Below, piece by piece: positions 43,709 to 52,991 of a stretch of 64,000 nucleotides of DNA. The DNA lies in the NCBI RefSeq assembly GCF_000732615.1, contig NZ_JPGL01000029.1, positions 46,728 to 110,727 on the forward strand, in the 5' to 3' direction. This DNA comes from Burkholderia paludis. GTDB taxonomy: Bacteria; Pseudomonadota; Gammaproteobacteria; Burkholderiales; Burkholderiaceae. Each line of letters begins with the position of its first letter. The first letter of the stretch is position 1. The notes under the pieces are model-generated. The model did not search any database and was not told the origin of the DNA. It saw only the letters and a list, made by a program, of their open reading frames with translations. Both the position numbers and the translations under genes were made by a program.

Positions 43709-44572
43709 ATGGGCGAAGCGTGGTTCATGGGCGAATCGCGACGGACATTCGCCGAGTTGCAGGACGACCTCCAGTCGATCGACATCGCGCGGCTGGACAC
43801 GCCGCTCGAAGAAATCGTGATCGGCACGACTTCGTTCGGCCCCCTCGACGAGTGGCGGCAGTGGTATCACTACCTGCTGGTGCAACTGATGCCGCGCTGC
43901 CACGAAAGGCAACAGCATGCCCTGCTGGAATGGCTGATCGCCGCGTTCGTTTCGCAGCATCCCGGTCGCATCTCGTCCGAACCCTATCCGGGGTATCGCC
44001 GCGACATGCTCGATACGCTCGGGCAAAGCCTGATGGACCCCGGATGCTGGCCGTCGGGCGCACTCGATCCAGCGGCGTGCTTCAACCGGCACCCCGACCG
44101 GCAATCCGGCACCGGAGACTGGTTCAATGCAAGCGGAAAATTCTCGTCATCGATGTTCCTTTGCGTCAAATACCTCGAAACGCCGGAAATTCGCCCGTGG
44201 CTGACATCGGTGCTCGCCATCGACGATCCGCTCTGGCGCGCGCAGTTGATGATCTGGTTCGTCGGAGCGGACGACATGCTCCGCGGCCGCGTCCGGCAGC
44301 CATCCGGATTCAGCCCCCGCGACTATCCGCGCATCGACTGGCAGGGCGCGCGCTACTTGAGCGGCTCGACCGACCGCGACGCCACGCCCCTTGAATTCGC
44401 CCCTTCCGCGAATCGCGACGCGGCGGTCGACACGTTGCGAGCGGTGATGACCGAAGCCACATTCCTCGATTGGCTTCAGTCGCTTGGCCGGCACGATCAC
44501 GTCGAAAGCGAACTCGCCGATCTGCCGTACCGGTTTTATTCCCGTTACGGCGCGAGCAACCCGCCTGGATAA
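43709..44572 (+). CDS. Hypothetical protein
   Basis: 287 aa from ATG 43709 (another ATG at 43727). Contains a Trp-rich middle (EWRQWYHYLLVQLMPRCHERQQHALLEWLIAAFVSQHPGR), then LDPAACFNRHPDRQSGTGDWFNASGKFSSSMFLCVKYLETPEIRPWLTSVL. No domain recognised; the protein appears soluble and cytosolic. It ends 61 nt before the convergent LysR gene. Confidence 0.5.
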   Translation: MGEAWFMGESRRTFAELQDDLQSIDIARLDTPLEEIVIGTTSFGPLDEWRQWYHYLLVQLMPRCHERQQHALLEWLIAAFVSQHPGRISSEPYPGYRRDMLDTLGQSLMDPGCWPSGALDPAACFNRHPDRQSGTGDWFNASGKFSSSMFLCVKYLETPEIRPWLTSVLAIDDPLWRAQLMIWFVGADDMLRGRVRQPSGFSPRDYPRIDWQGARYLSGSTDRDATPLEFAPSANRDAAVDTLRAVMTEATFLDWLQSLGRHDHVESELADLPYRFYSRYGASNPPG

Positions 44573-44633
44573 CGAAACACCGGGCAAGCGCACGAACCGG
44601 CACCCGTCGCCCGCCAGGACGGCGACACGATCG

Positions 44634-45557
44634 TCATGAAAGGCTCGTCCCCCATTCCGCCAGCCGCGCCTGCATCATCTGCAGCAACTCGCGGATCTTC
44701 GCATTGACCGAATTCCGGCTCGCATAAGCGGCATGCAGTTCCAGCGGCGCAGGCGTCATCTCCAGCGGCACGCGCACCAGCCGCCCTTCGGCCAGCTCGA
44801 CCGCGCACATGCGCTCGACGAGAATCGCAAAACCGATCCCGTTCACCGCGGCCAGCCCTGCCATCTCGCCGCTATTGACGCGATACCGGCTTGCCACCGG
44901 AATCTTGTGAATCCGCCCTTCACCGTCGGCAAATTGCCACGGTCGCCCTTTCAGCGTGCTCAACGTCGTGATGCACGGCAGTTGCCTGAGCTGCTCCGTC
45001 CGGGTCGGCAACCCGGTCCGTTCGACGAGCGACGGCGCGGCCACGACGACGCTCGGCAAACGCACGAGCGGCCTGACGACGAATGCGCTGTCGTCCAGCT
45101 TCCCGCGATTGACGATGATCGACAGGTCGATATCGTCGCGCAGCGTCGACATGCCCGCGAGGCTGGTATCGCAGTCGATTTCGACGCGGGGGTGACGCCT
45201 CGCGAAATCCGCGACGATCGGCCCGAGCATGCGTGGCCCGATTTCGCCAGGCACGCAGAGCTTCAGCACGCCGCGCAGCTCCGTGTGCTGCGACGTCAGT
45301 TCGAATTCAGCCTGCGTCAGCGCATCGAGCATCGGTCGCGCGCGCTCGTGCAGCAGCCGCCCGGCCTCGGTCATGCGCAAGTGCCGCGTGCTGCGCTCGA
45401 GCAGACGCACGCCGAGCCTCGACTCCAGTTGCGCCACGTGGCGGCTCACATTGGAACCCGGCATCGCGAGCACGCGCGCGGCGCCGGCAAAGCTGCCTTC
45501 GTCGACGACCGACACGAACACCCGCACCGCGTTCAGATCCAGCTTGCTCCGCATCAT
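44634..45557 (-). CDS. LysR-family transcriptional regulator
   Basis: 307 aa. N-terminal wHTH (LNAVRVFVSVVDEGSFAGAARVLAMPGSNVSRHVAQLESRLGVRLLERSTRHLRMTEAG) and an effector domain. Divergent from an FAD-dependent monooxygenase gene, which it probably controls. A minor SNVSR substitution in the HTH (versus the usual PAVSR/PTISR) is visible. Confidence 0.85.
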   Translation of the reverse strand: MMRSKLDLNAVRVFVSVVDEGSFAGAARVLAMPGSNVSRHVAQLESRLGVRLLERSTRHLRMTEAGRLLHERARPMLDALTQAEFELTSQHTELRGVLKLCVPGEIGPRMLGPIVADFARRHPRVEIDCDTSLAGMSTLRDDIDLSIIVNRGKLDDSAFVVRPLVRLPSVVVAAPSLVERTGLPTRTEQLRQLPCITTLSTLKGRPWQFADGEGRIHKIPVASRYRVNSGEMAGLAAVNGIGFAILVERMCAVELAEGRLVRVPLEMTPAPLELHAAYASRNSVNAKIRELLQMMQARLAEWGTSLS

Positions 45558-45701
45558 TCGCCCATTCCAGGTATCAAAGCGTGCCGATTTTCACGGCTTA
45601 TCCCGCCCGAAACCATAATTTACGATGCTCATCCCGTCAATGCGACGCCGACACGCGAACCCGCGCAGCGGCGAGCGCGCACGACACAAGGAAGGAGCAA
45701 G

Positions 45702-46889
45702 ATGGAAATCGCCATTCTGGGCGCCGGCGTGGCCGGCATGAGCACCGCGCTCGCACTCGCCGGGCGCGGACACCGGATCAGCCTGTACGAACGCCGGCCG
45801 TCGGAATCGACGATGGGCGCGGGCGTCGTGCTGTGGCCGAACGCCGGCTTCGTGCTCGCGCAACTCGGCCTGCTGCCGGACATCGTCGAGGTCGGCGGCC
45901 ACCTGCATGCGATGCGCTGCATCGACCGGCACGGCGCCCCGCTCAAGGTCACCGATATCCGCGCACTCGACCGCCGCATGGGATTCCCCACGCATTCGAT
46001 CCTGCGGCGCGACCTGCAGGCCGTGCTGACACGGCACCTCGCCGCGCGCGGCATCGACGTCCGCTTCGGCCACGGTGCGACGGCCATCGAAACCGGAACG
46101 GACGGCCGCGCCGTCGTTCGCTTCGACAACGGAACGACGGTCGCCCCCGATCTCGTGATCGGCGCGGACGGCCGCATGAACTCCGTCGCGCGACACTACG
46201 TGGTCGGCCACAACACGCCCGTCTACCAGGGATTCGTCAACTGGATCGGTATCGCGCAGCGCGATGCGCCGCTGGTCGACGAGGTGTCGATATTCGACTA
46301 CTGGGGCGTACGCGAGCGTTTCGGCATCGTCGCGGTGGACCGGCATCGGATGTATTGGGCGGCGGCATGGCCCGAAACCGATCCGGGCGACGCGACGGAA
46401 CGCGATCCCGGCGCGATGCTGGAACGGCGCTTCGCGACGTGGCCGGCCCCCGTCGCGGACGTGATACGTGCGACACCGTCGGACACGATCACGAAGATCC
46501 GCGTGCACGATCTCGATCCGGTCGACGTATGGCACCGCGGCAACGTGCTGCTGATCGGCGATGCGGCGCACGCACCGCTACCGACCTCCGGACAAGGCGC
46601 CTGCCAGGCGCTCGAGGACGCGTGGCATCTTGCCCGTTGCCTCGACGGGCACGGGGCCGGCAACGGCAGTGACCTCGAGGCCGCGCTCGTATCCTTCACG
46701 ATGCTGCGCCGCCCGAAAACCGCGGCGATCACCGAACGTGCGCGCGATTTTGCACACCTGCTATTCGGCGAGAACGCGAGCGAAAGCGCGCGACAACAGA
46801 TCGAACCGGTCGCGGAAATCGAGGCCCTGACGAACGCGTGGGGCGCGCACCTGCCGATGGCGCAGGTGCGCGAGCGGCAGGATGCGTGA
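45702..46889 (+). CDS. FAD-dependent aromatic monooxygenase (salicylate-hydroxylase-like)
   Basis: 395 aa with GGAAGGAG upstream. The class A flavoprotein fold is shown by EIAILGAGVAGMSTALALAGRGH (GxGxxG), the middle DLVIGADGRMNSVAR (DG motif), and VLLIGDAAHAPLPTSGQGACQALEDAW (GD motif). It hydroxylates an aromatic ring using NAD(P)H. Divergent from a LysR regulator; no partner catabolic genes are adjacent. Confidence 0.85.
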   Translation: MEIAILGAGVAGMSTALALAGRGHRISLYERRPSESTMGAGVVLWPNAGFVLAQLGLLPDIVEVGGHLHAMRCIDRHGAPLKVTDIRALDRRMGFPTHSILRRDLQAVLTRHLAARGIDVRFGHGATAIETGTDGRAVVRFDNGTTVAPDLVIGADGRMNSVARHYVVGHNTPVYQGFVNWIGIAQRDAPLVDEVSIFDYWGVRERFGIVAVDRHRMYWAAAWPETDPGDATERDPGAMLERRFATWPAPVADVIRATPSDTITKIRVHDLDPVDVWHRGNVLLIGDAAHAPLPTSGQGACQALEDAWHLARCLDGHGAGNGSDLEAALVSFTMLRRPKTAAITERARDFAHLLFGENASESARQQIEPVAEIEALTNAWGAHLPMAQVRERQDA

Positions 46890-46903
46890 GCGTCGACATC
46901 CGC

Positions 46904-48250
46904 TCACAGAAACCACCGATACTCCCGCGCGCCGATCTCGTTGCGAAAATCCAGCTCCTCCTGCCGCTTGTTCTCGCAATACACCATCACGAACTCGCTG
47001 CCGAGCCCGTCGCGCACGGCCGCGTGATCCTGCATCGCCGCGACGGCCGACAGCATCTCCTTCGGGAAATCGATCCCGCTGCCGCGATCCTCGTTGAGCG
47101 GCGCGATCGGCTCGCGCCGCGCGTCGAGCCCGTGCTCCATCCCGGTGAGAATCGCGGCGAGCACCAGATACGGGTTCGCGTCCGCACTCGCGAGCCGGTG
47201 CTCGATCCGCAGGTTGCGCGCGTCCGATTCGGGAATCCGGATGCACGCGTCGCGATCCTCGAAGCCCCAGCTCGCGCGGCTCGCGGCATTCACCATCGAG
47301 CCGTAGCGCCGGAACGCATTGTGATTCGGCGCGAACACGGGCATGCAGTGCGGCAGCAGCGCGAGGCAGCCGGCCACCGCGTGCCGCAGCGGCCGCTGCC
47401 CGTCCGCCGCGAGCAGGTTTCGCCCCGCGTCGTCGTACAGGCTCACGTGCACATGCATGCCGCTGCCCGGCGCATGCAGGTACGGCTTGCCCATGAAGCT
47501 CGCGCGATAGCCGTGCCGCAGCGCGACGCCGCGCGTGCTGCGGCAGAACAGCGCCGACCAGTCGGCCGCGCGCAGCGCGTCGTCGGTGTGACCGAAATTG
47601 ATCTCGAACTGGCCGGGCCCGAGCTCGGCCGTGATCACCGTCGCGTCGACGCCCTGCTCGCATGCGGCCTCGACCATCTCGTGCAGCACGTCGGAGAAGC
47701 GCGACAGGCGCTCGATATGCATGTTCGGCTGATCGTCGCGGTCGTCGCTCAGTCGGTCGCGCGGATACTGCGGCAGCCCTTCCGCGAGCTGCGCGGCGAA
47801 CAGGTAGAACTCCAGCTCGAACGCGACGACCGGCCGGATGCCGCGCGCCGCGAAACGCCGCAGCACGCGCGCGAGCACCTCGCGCGGCTCGAACTCGATC
47901 GGCGCGTCGGTGCCGTCCGAGCTGATCAGCATCTGCGCGAGCGGCTGCCGCTCCCAGCGCACGGGCTTCAGCGTGCCGGGAATCAGCCGGCGCGGCGCGT
48001 CCGGGTCGCCGTCGTTGAAGCAGTAGTCGCCGATCTTGTAGAGGCCGCCCTGCGTGCCGAGCAGCACGCAGTTCTGCGGCAGCTTCAGCAGCGAGCCGGA
48101 GGCGACCTTCTCGAGCGCATCGATCGGGTAGCGCTTGCCGTAAAAGTGTCCGGGCAGGTCGAGGCAGATCAGGTCGACATAACGGATCTCGGGATGCGCC
48201 TGCCGGAATGCGCGGACCTCACCGACCAGCGCGGGAACGACGTCAGCCAT
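46904..48250 (-). CDS. puuA: Gamma-glutamylputrescine synthetase (PuuA-like glutamine synthetase)
   Basis: 448 aa, GS-III-like fold. Visible motifs are VVAFELEFYLFA (active-site Glu), PGQFEINFGHTDDALRAAD, GSGMHVHVSLYD, NHNAFRRYGSMVNAASRASWGFEDRDACIRIPESDARNLRIEHRLASADANPYLVLAA. In the Puu route it joins glutamate to putrescine or another polyamine. Same strand as puuR and puuB, which precede it. Confidence 0.85.
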   Translation of the reverse strand: MADVVPALVGEVRAFRQAHPEIRYVDLICLDLPGHFYGKRYPIDALEKVASGSLLKLPQNCVLLGTQGGLYKIGDYCFNDGDPDAPRRLIPGTLKPVRWERQPLAQMLISSDGTDAPIEFEPREVLARVLRRFAARGIRPVVAFELEFYLFAAQLAEGLPQYPRDRLSDDRDDQPNMHIERLSRFSDVLHEMVEAACEQGVDATVITAELGPGQFEINFGHTDDALRAADWSALFCRSTRGVALRHGYRASFMGKPYLHAPGSGMHVHVSLYDDAGRNLLAADGQRPLRHAVAGCLALLPHCMPVFAPNHNAFRRYGSMVNAASRASWGFEDRDACIRIPESDARNLRIEHRLASADANPYLVLAAILTGMEHGLDARREPIAPLNEDRGSGIDFPKEMLSAVAAMQDHAAVRDGLGSEFVMVYCENKRQEELDFRNEIGAREYRWFL

Positions 48251-48402
48251 GTCTCATCCTTTCCATGTCTTGTTTGGCGGTGCCGCGGCGCGGCAGACCG
48301 GATTCATGCGGCACGCCGGATCGCGGGCGCCGCATTCAAGTCAGTACTGCAAACAGGCTGCGTGGCGCGACGGCCTGCGATGCCGCCCGCCCCGCCGACA
48401 AC

Positions 48403-48960
48403 TCAGGTGAATACCCAGATCACGCGCGTCGGCGCGTCGGTCAGGTTGGCATAACGGAAGCGCTTGTGCGCGGGAAGCTGGAATGCGTCGTTGGGGCCGA
48501 GCGTGACGGGTGTGTCGTCGCCGTCGATCCAGATCGTCAGTTCTCCTTCGAGGATGAAACCGCCCTGCTCGTCGCTGTCGTCGACGGGCCGCTCGCCGCT
48601 GCTCGCGCCGGGCGCAAGATGGCTTTCGAGGACCGAGAAGCGCGAGCGCATGTTCGGCGATACGAGGATGTCGGTGATGCCGGCCGCGTAATACACGGTG
48701 CGCCGCTCGTCGGGCCGCGTGACCCACGGCACGCTGCGCGGCTTGCTCAGGCTGTAGAAATAGGTGGTCGGCACGCCGAGCGCCTCGCCGATCGCGGTGA
48801 GATCGGCGACCGTCGGGCGCGACAGCCCGCGCTCCACCTGCGACAGAAAGCCGACCGAGCGGCCGATCCGCTCCGCGAGATCGTTGAGCGTGACCTTGCG
48901 GTGCTTGCGCAGGTCGCGGATCAGGATCGCCAGACTTTCTATCTCTTCCTGTTCGTTCAT
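48403..48960 (-). CDS. puuR: XRE-family regulator with cupin domain (PuuR-like)
   Basis: 185 aa. N-terminal HTH_3 (IRDLRKHRKVTLNDLAERIGRSVGFLSQVERGLSRPTVADLTAIGEALGVPTTYFYS) and a C-terminal cupin (GERPVDDSDEQGGFILEGELTIWIDGDDTPVTLGPNDAFQLPAHKRFRYAN). Such proteins sense polyamines or gamma-glutamyl adducts and repress the puu genes. Located between puuB and puuA, so autoregulated with them. Confidence 0.85.
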   Translation of the reverse strand: MNEQEEIESLAILIRDLRKHRKVTLNDLAERIGRSVGFLSQVERGLSRPTVADLTAIGEALGVPTTYFYSLSKPRSVPWVTRPDERRTVYYAAGITDILVSPNMRSRFSVLESHLAPGASSGERPVDDSDEQGGFILEGELTIWIDGDDTPVTLGPNDAFQLPAHKRFRYANLTDAPTRVIWVFT

Positions 48961-48977
48961 GATGGGTTCCGGTGCGG

Positions 48978-50267
48978 TCAGACGGTATCGCGCAGACGGT
49001 ACCAGGCCTTGCCGATCGCTTCCAGCGGCGCGGCGAGCCGGTCGCCGCCGGGGAAGCGCGGATTGCGGATGCGCTGGTACTGCGCGAGCAGGCGTTCATC
49101 GCCGAGCACCGCGTCGGCCACCGCACGCGCGCCCGCGAGTGTCGGCAGCACGCCGTGGCCCGAGAAGCCCTGCAGCCAGAAACGCTGGCCGTGGCGGCCG
49201 ATGTCCGGCGTGCGGCGCATGCTGATGTCGATATGGCCGCCCCACGCGTAATCGAGCGGCACGCCGGCCAGTTGCGGAAACACGCGTTCGAGGTGCGGGC
49301 GCGTGGCCGCCGCGATATCGGCAGGGATGCCGCCGAGATACGTGCAGCCGCCGCCGAACAACAGACGGCTGTCGGGGCTCAGGCGGAAATAGTCGGGCAC
49401 GAACTGGTTGTCGATCACGCAACTGTTCTGCGGCAGCAGCGAACGCGCCACGTCGGGCGCGAGCGGTGCGGTCGCCACCTGGTACGTGCCGACCGGCAGC
49501 AACCGGCGCGCGAGGTCGCGGTCGAGCCGGTCGACATACGCGTTGCAGGCCAGCACGAGCACGTCCGCGCGCACTTCGCCGCGCGCCGTGCGGGCCACGT
49601 AACCACCGGGCGTCTCGCGGCAGTCGAGCACGCGGCTCTGCTCGAAGATGCGGCCGCCCGTGCGCTCGATCGTCTGCGCGAGGCCAAGCGCGAGCTTCAG
49701 CGGATTCAGGTGCCCTGCCTCGGGATCGTAAAGCGCCGCGAGATAGCGCGTGCCGCCGATCCATTCGGGCATCTCGGCCCGCTCGATCACGCGCAGCCGG
49801 TCGTAGCCCCAGCGTTCGGCCGCCTCGTCGCGGGCCTGCGCGAGCATCGCGACGCGCCGCGGCCGCACGGCGGCCCACAGGCTGCCGGGCCGGTAGTCGA
49901 TGTCGAAACCGTGCCGCGCGGGCAATTCGCGCACTTCGGCCGCGGCCCAGCGCATGCTGTCCCACAGCAGGCGCGCGCCGTCGCGGCCGAGCGAATCCTC
50001 GAGCGGCTGCATGTCGCACGACCAGCCAAGCAGCGCCTGCCCGCCGTTGCGGCCCGATGCGGCCCACGCGACGCGGCTCGCCTCGAGCACGACGACGCGC
50101 TTGCCCGCCAGCGCGAGACGCAACGCGGTATGCAGCCCGCTGAAGCCCGCGCCGACGACGAGTACGTCGGCGTCGATGCGCGCGTCCAGTTCCGGACGAT
50201 GCGGGATCGGCGCCGGGTAGGTACCGGCGTAGTAGCTGGCGACGTGACGGTCGGACTGCACGAACAT
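48978..50267 (-). CDS. puuB: Gamma-glutamylputrescine oxidase (PuuB-like FAD oxidoreductase)
   Basis: 429 aa. ADVLVVGAGFSGLHTALRLALAG is the FAD motif; other PuuB/DAO-like features are RVAWAASGRNGGQALLGWSCDM, LACNAYVDRLDRDLARRLLPVGTYQVAT, LLFGGGCTYLG and RFWLQGFSGHGVLPTLAGARAVADAV. ATG 50267 chosen because GGGAG lies 7 nt upstream; a longer start at 50303 overlaps the operator. It oxidises gamma-glutamyl putrescine to the aldehyde. First gene of the operon. Confidence 0.85.
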   Translation of the reverse strand: MFVQSDRHVASYYAGTYPAPIPHRPELDARIDADVLVVGAGFSGLHTALRLALAGKRVVVLEASRVAWAASGRNGGQALLGWSCDMQPLEDSLGRDGARLLWDSMRWAAAEVRELPARHGFDIDYRPGSLWAAVRPRRVAMLAQARDEAAERWGYDRLRVIERAEMPEWIGGTRYLAALYDPEAGHLNPLKLALGLAQTIERTGGRIFEQSRVLDCRETPGGYVARTARGEVRADVLVLACNAYVDRLDRDLARRLLPVGTYQVATAPLAPDVARSLLPQNSCVIDNQFVPDYFRLSPDSRLLFGGGCTYLGGIPADIAAATRPHLERVFPQLAGVPLDYAWGGHIDISMRRTPDIGRHGQRFWLQGFSGHGVLPTLAGARAVADAVLGDERLLAQYQRIRNPRFPGGDRLAAPLEAIGKAWYRLRDTV

Positions 50268-50278
50268 GCGGGCTCCCG

Positions 50279-50326
50279 TGAAATTTACGCCTAGAAATTT
50301 CATGAAAAATTAGCACGGCAATTTCA
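50279..50326. promoter_or_regulatory. Repeated TGAAATT dyads upstream of puuB, operator candidate
   Basis: TGAAATTT (50279-50286) and AAATTTCA (50295-50302) are a perfect inverted repeat. TGAAAAATT (50303-50311) and AATTTCA (50320-50326) repeat the arrangement with the same 8-bp spacing. Two tandem dyads directly upstream of the operon suggest cooperative repressor binding by the PuuR-like protein. Confidence 0.6.
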
Positions 50327-51014
50327 CGAGGACAAGCGGGTAAACCGCAACCCCGGTCGTCGGAAAAATAGCGAAGGTGTCGAGATGCACCCAACTTGGA
50401 TTTTTTCGTCCAAGTTGAAACCTTGTAGTCCGAAGTCCGACGAACTAAAATTGCGCCAATTCCGCGTGCAACGGCAGGCGTAAACCTGAAATTACACTTG
50501 CTTCCTTGCTAGACGCACCCTTCCTCACGTTGACGCAGGAACGTTCCGAATAACGCGTGCTACCGTCGAGGGTCACATACGGCGCTTGGCGACGGTATTT
50601 TCCGCAAAACTACAGCCTGGCTGGCGGCTGCACACTGACGCCAGGCCGATGGAGAAATCCTCGCTGTCATTGCACCTCTTTGTGAAAACCGAGTTCACTG
50701 ATTTTCTGAACTGTGACCTCATCGGCATTGCACTCGTGGCCCCAGACAGCCGTGAATTCCATGACGAGCGGTAGACTTTCCATCAGGAAAGCTGCAGCGA
50801 ATTTGTACGGGCGGCGATCCTGCTTCAGTTTGGAGAATTCCTGTGCCGGGTGCTTGCACGCGAGGAATTGCGTACCGCATTGCTGTCCTGTAGATCCTCC
50901 GCATTTCGCGCGACAGGGCTGATCACATCGCGGACCGGCCCCTGCCATATGTCGTACCTTAATCCGCGCCTGAGGGAACTGGGCGCGGACGAACAGTCCT
51001 TGTGCAGCTTTCGA
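50327..51014. other. AT-richer gene-poor region at the left edge of the catabolic island
   Basis: About 690 bp with no convincing coding gene. A hairpin with 8-bp arms (AACTTGGA 50393-50400, TCCAAGTT 50409-50416, loop ttttttcg) is present. A minus-strand frame of 93 codons (50667-50948) has the composition of a possible gene remnant (CGTQFLACKHPAQEFSKLKQ) but no clear ribosome-binding site or family. It separates puuB from the OmpW gene. Confidence 0.4.
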
Positions 51015-51740
51015 TCAGAAGCGATAGCCAAGCGACGCAAAGGTCATGATTGGATTGATCTTCAATCGTGTCGTGCTCGTAACGGTCCCGACAGGCGAGT
51101 GCGTCGTGATCGTCGCCTTCGTGGATAACCACGCGTACGCAAACGAAGCACCGATGGACCAGTGAGTATCGATGTTGTAGGTCAGGCCTACGTTGAGAAT
51201 CGGGGCAAAGGACTTGCTCAGTGATACCGATGTAGGCCCTTCGAGGCGCGTGCCGAAGGTGGGCGAGTACAGGAGCTTGCCCGAAGCAACCGGATTGCTC
51301 AGGTCAATGCCATTGAACCAGACATAAGAAATCCCCGCGCCCACATACGGCCGTAAACGTGCCGACGGCTCGCCGAAATGGTACTGCGCGATGATCGCCG
51401 GGCTCCAGGCTCGCGCCGTTCCCAACTCCCCCAGCCCCGCAAGCGTCCCCGTACCGGTGAGACGGAGCTTCGGCGGAACGCCCAGTATCGTCTCCAACGC
51501 AATATGGTCGGTCACGAAGTAGGTCGCCGTAAGTGCAACCGTATCGGCATCCGAGATGCTCGCTCCGCTTCCGGCCATCGTGTTCGACCGGCCGAGGGCA
51601 TTGACCGTCAACGGTTCGCTGGAATCCTGAGGCGCCATGTGCAACCACCCCGCGTTTATCATCAGTTGTCCCGAAGATTGTGCATAAACGGACGAAACGA
51701 CTGACATCGACAAGAGTATTGCCGCGCTCGCATGCTTCAT
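51015..51740 (-). CDS. OmpW-family outer-membrane protein
   Basis: 241 aa from ATG 51740 (GGAGG upstream). Signal peptide ending VYA before QSS. OmpW-like sequence: INAGWLHMAPQDSSEPLTVN, DHIALETILGVPPKLRLTGTGTLAGLGELGTARAWSPAIIAQYHFGEPSARLRPYVGAGISYVWF, C-terminal FASLGYRF. This is an eight-stranded barrel for hydrophobic molecules. It probably takes up the aromatic substrate of the operon. Last gene of the catabolic operon. Confidence 0.85.
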   Translation of the reverse strand: MKHASAAILLSMSVVSSVYAQSSGQLMINAGWLHMAPQDSSEPLTVNALGRSNTMAGSGASISDADTVALTATYFVTDHIALETILGVPPKLRLTGTGTLAGLGELGTARAWSPAIIAQYHFGEPSARLRPYVGAGISYVWFNGIDLSNPVASGKLLYSPTFGTRLEGPTSVSLSKSFAPILNVGLTYNIDTHWSIGASFAYAWLSTKATITTHSPVGTVTSTTRLKINPIMTFASLGYRF

Positions 51741-51791
51741 ATGGCCTCCAGAGGTTGTTATAAAGGTATTTCCAGTGATGCAGGATTCGTC

Positions 51792-51828
51792 ATTCGGGAC
51801 CTGGCGGGGAGTCCGCCAGGTCCCGAAT
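51792..51828. promoter_or_regulatory. Perfect 16-bp hairpin between amidohydrolase and OmpW genes
   Basis: ATTCGGGACCTGGCGG (51792-51807) and CCGCCAGGTCCCGAAT (51813-51828) are fully complementary around a 5-nt loop. There is no T tract, so it may be an attenuator, RNA-stabilising hairpin or processing site lowering or separating ompW expression from the rest. Confidence 0.55.
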
Positions 51829-51858
51829 ATTCCGTCGCAAGACACATCGGAATATCGG

Positions 51859-52917
51859 TCAACGATTTCTAAGCCAGCTGATCACGCGCACGCTCGTCAC
51901 GGCAGCAACCCGCTTCAGGGACGTCAACGGATCGGTACGATTCGTGGGCGCGCTCACGTGCAAGCCCCCCAGGCGGGGAAACAGCCGTTGAGCATTACCC
52001 GATTCGATCAGCGCGCGTGCATCGGCACCCCAAACATTCGAATGCTCCAGCGTGTCGCATTGCATGGCTGTCACCGGTGCAGGCGCGAACGGGAAATCGC
52101 TGCCGAACAGCACCTGGGACGGATCGACCAGTTCGCGCAGCGCCGCTTGTGGAAAGTCGGCCGGAGAGAGCGCAGTGTCGAAGTGGAATCTCCGGATATA
52201 GGTCAGCATGCCTGCCGGCATGCTCGATACGAACTCGGGAAGAAGATTGGCGAGCGACAGACGCCACGCGACATACGGAACGAAGCCGCCCGCATGCGGC
52301 AGAATCCAGCGGATATCGGGATAGCGCTCCATCGTGCCGGTCAGGACGAGGTTCAACGCCGCACGCGTCGTATCGCACATAAACTCGATCAGAAAGCCCG
52401 GGGCGATCAACCCGATCTCTTCGCTTGACCGATGCAGGTTCGGATGCACGAATACAACCGCCTGCCGCCTGTCCAGCTCGGCCATCAGCTCGTCGAATTC
52501 CGGCGAACCCAGAAAGCGCCCCTCGGTACTCCCTAGCAGGACGATGCCGTCTGCCCCGAGCACATCAAGAGCATGAATCGCCTCGCTGCATGCCCGATCG
52601 GTAAACGGCATGGGCAAGACCGCAAATGACCCAAAACGATCGGGATGTCGTTGACGCAGTTCGGCCGCGTACTCGTTGCATTCTCGGGCAAGCGAACACG
52701 CTTCATCGAGATTACCGAAATACACGCCCGGCGCCGAGATCGACAGCAACGCGACTTGAATGGCATGGGCGTCCATCACCGCCAGCGATTCCTTCTCGGT
52801 CCAGGCGGGGAGATCGGCACCCGCAACCTTTGCCAGGCCTCGCCTGGACATGGCGGCCCGATATACGGGTGGAACAAAGTGATGATGAACGTCGATACGG
52901 CCCACCCTATTCTCCAA
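51859..52917 (-). CDS. ACMSD-like amidohydrolase, probable aromatic-acid decarboxylase
   Basis: 352 aa of the Amidohydrolase_2 / ACMSD group. Metal ligands: HxH-type RIDVHHHFVPP at the N-terminus, VVFVHPNLH, WILPHAGGFVPY and FGSDFPFAPAP. Related enzymes include ACMSD, gamma-resorcylate and 6-methylsalicylate decarboxylases. In the operon it follows the aldolase gene by 74 nt, so it probably decarboxylates an upstream phenolic acid. A paralogue lies at 60877-61803. Confidence 0.75.
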   Translation of the reverse strand: MENRVGRIDVHHHFVPPVYRAAMSRRGLAKVAGADLPAWTEKESLAVMDAHAIQVALLSISAPGVYFGNLDEACSLARECNEYAAELRQRHPDRFGSFAVLPMPFTDRACSEAIHALDVLGADGIVLLGSTEGRFLGSPEFDELMAELDRRQAVVFVHPNLHRSSEEIGLIAPGFLIEFMCDTTRAALNLVLTGTMERYPDIRWILPHAGGFVPYVAWRLSLANLLPEFVSSMPAGMLTYIRRFHFDTALSPADFPQAALRELVDPSQVLFGSDFPFAPAPVTAMQCDTLEHSNVWGADARALIESGNAQRLFPRLGGLHVSAPTNRTDPLTSLKRVAAVTSVRVISWLRNR

Positions 52918-52991
52918 TTAAAAATAATATATAGTCCGAATCAAATAAAAGCATGCCGCCCGCTTCGTCGAGCGGAGTGAACACCTGCGCC

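Noticed and set aside
50719..50922. Several overlapping frames in both orientations
   Set aside because: No known domain or initiation signal, and they contradict one another; treated as gene-poor DNA.
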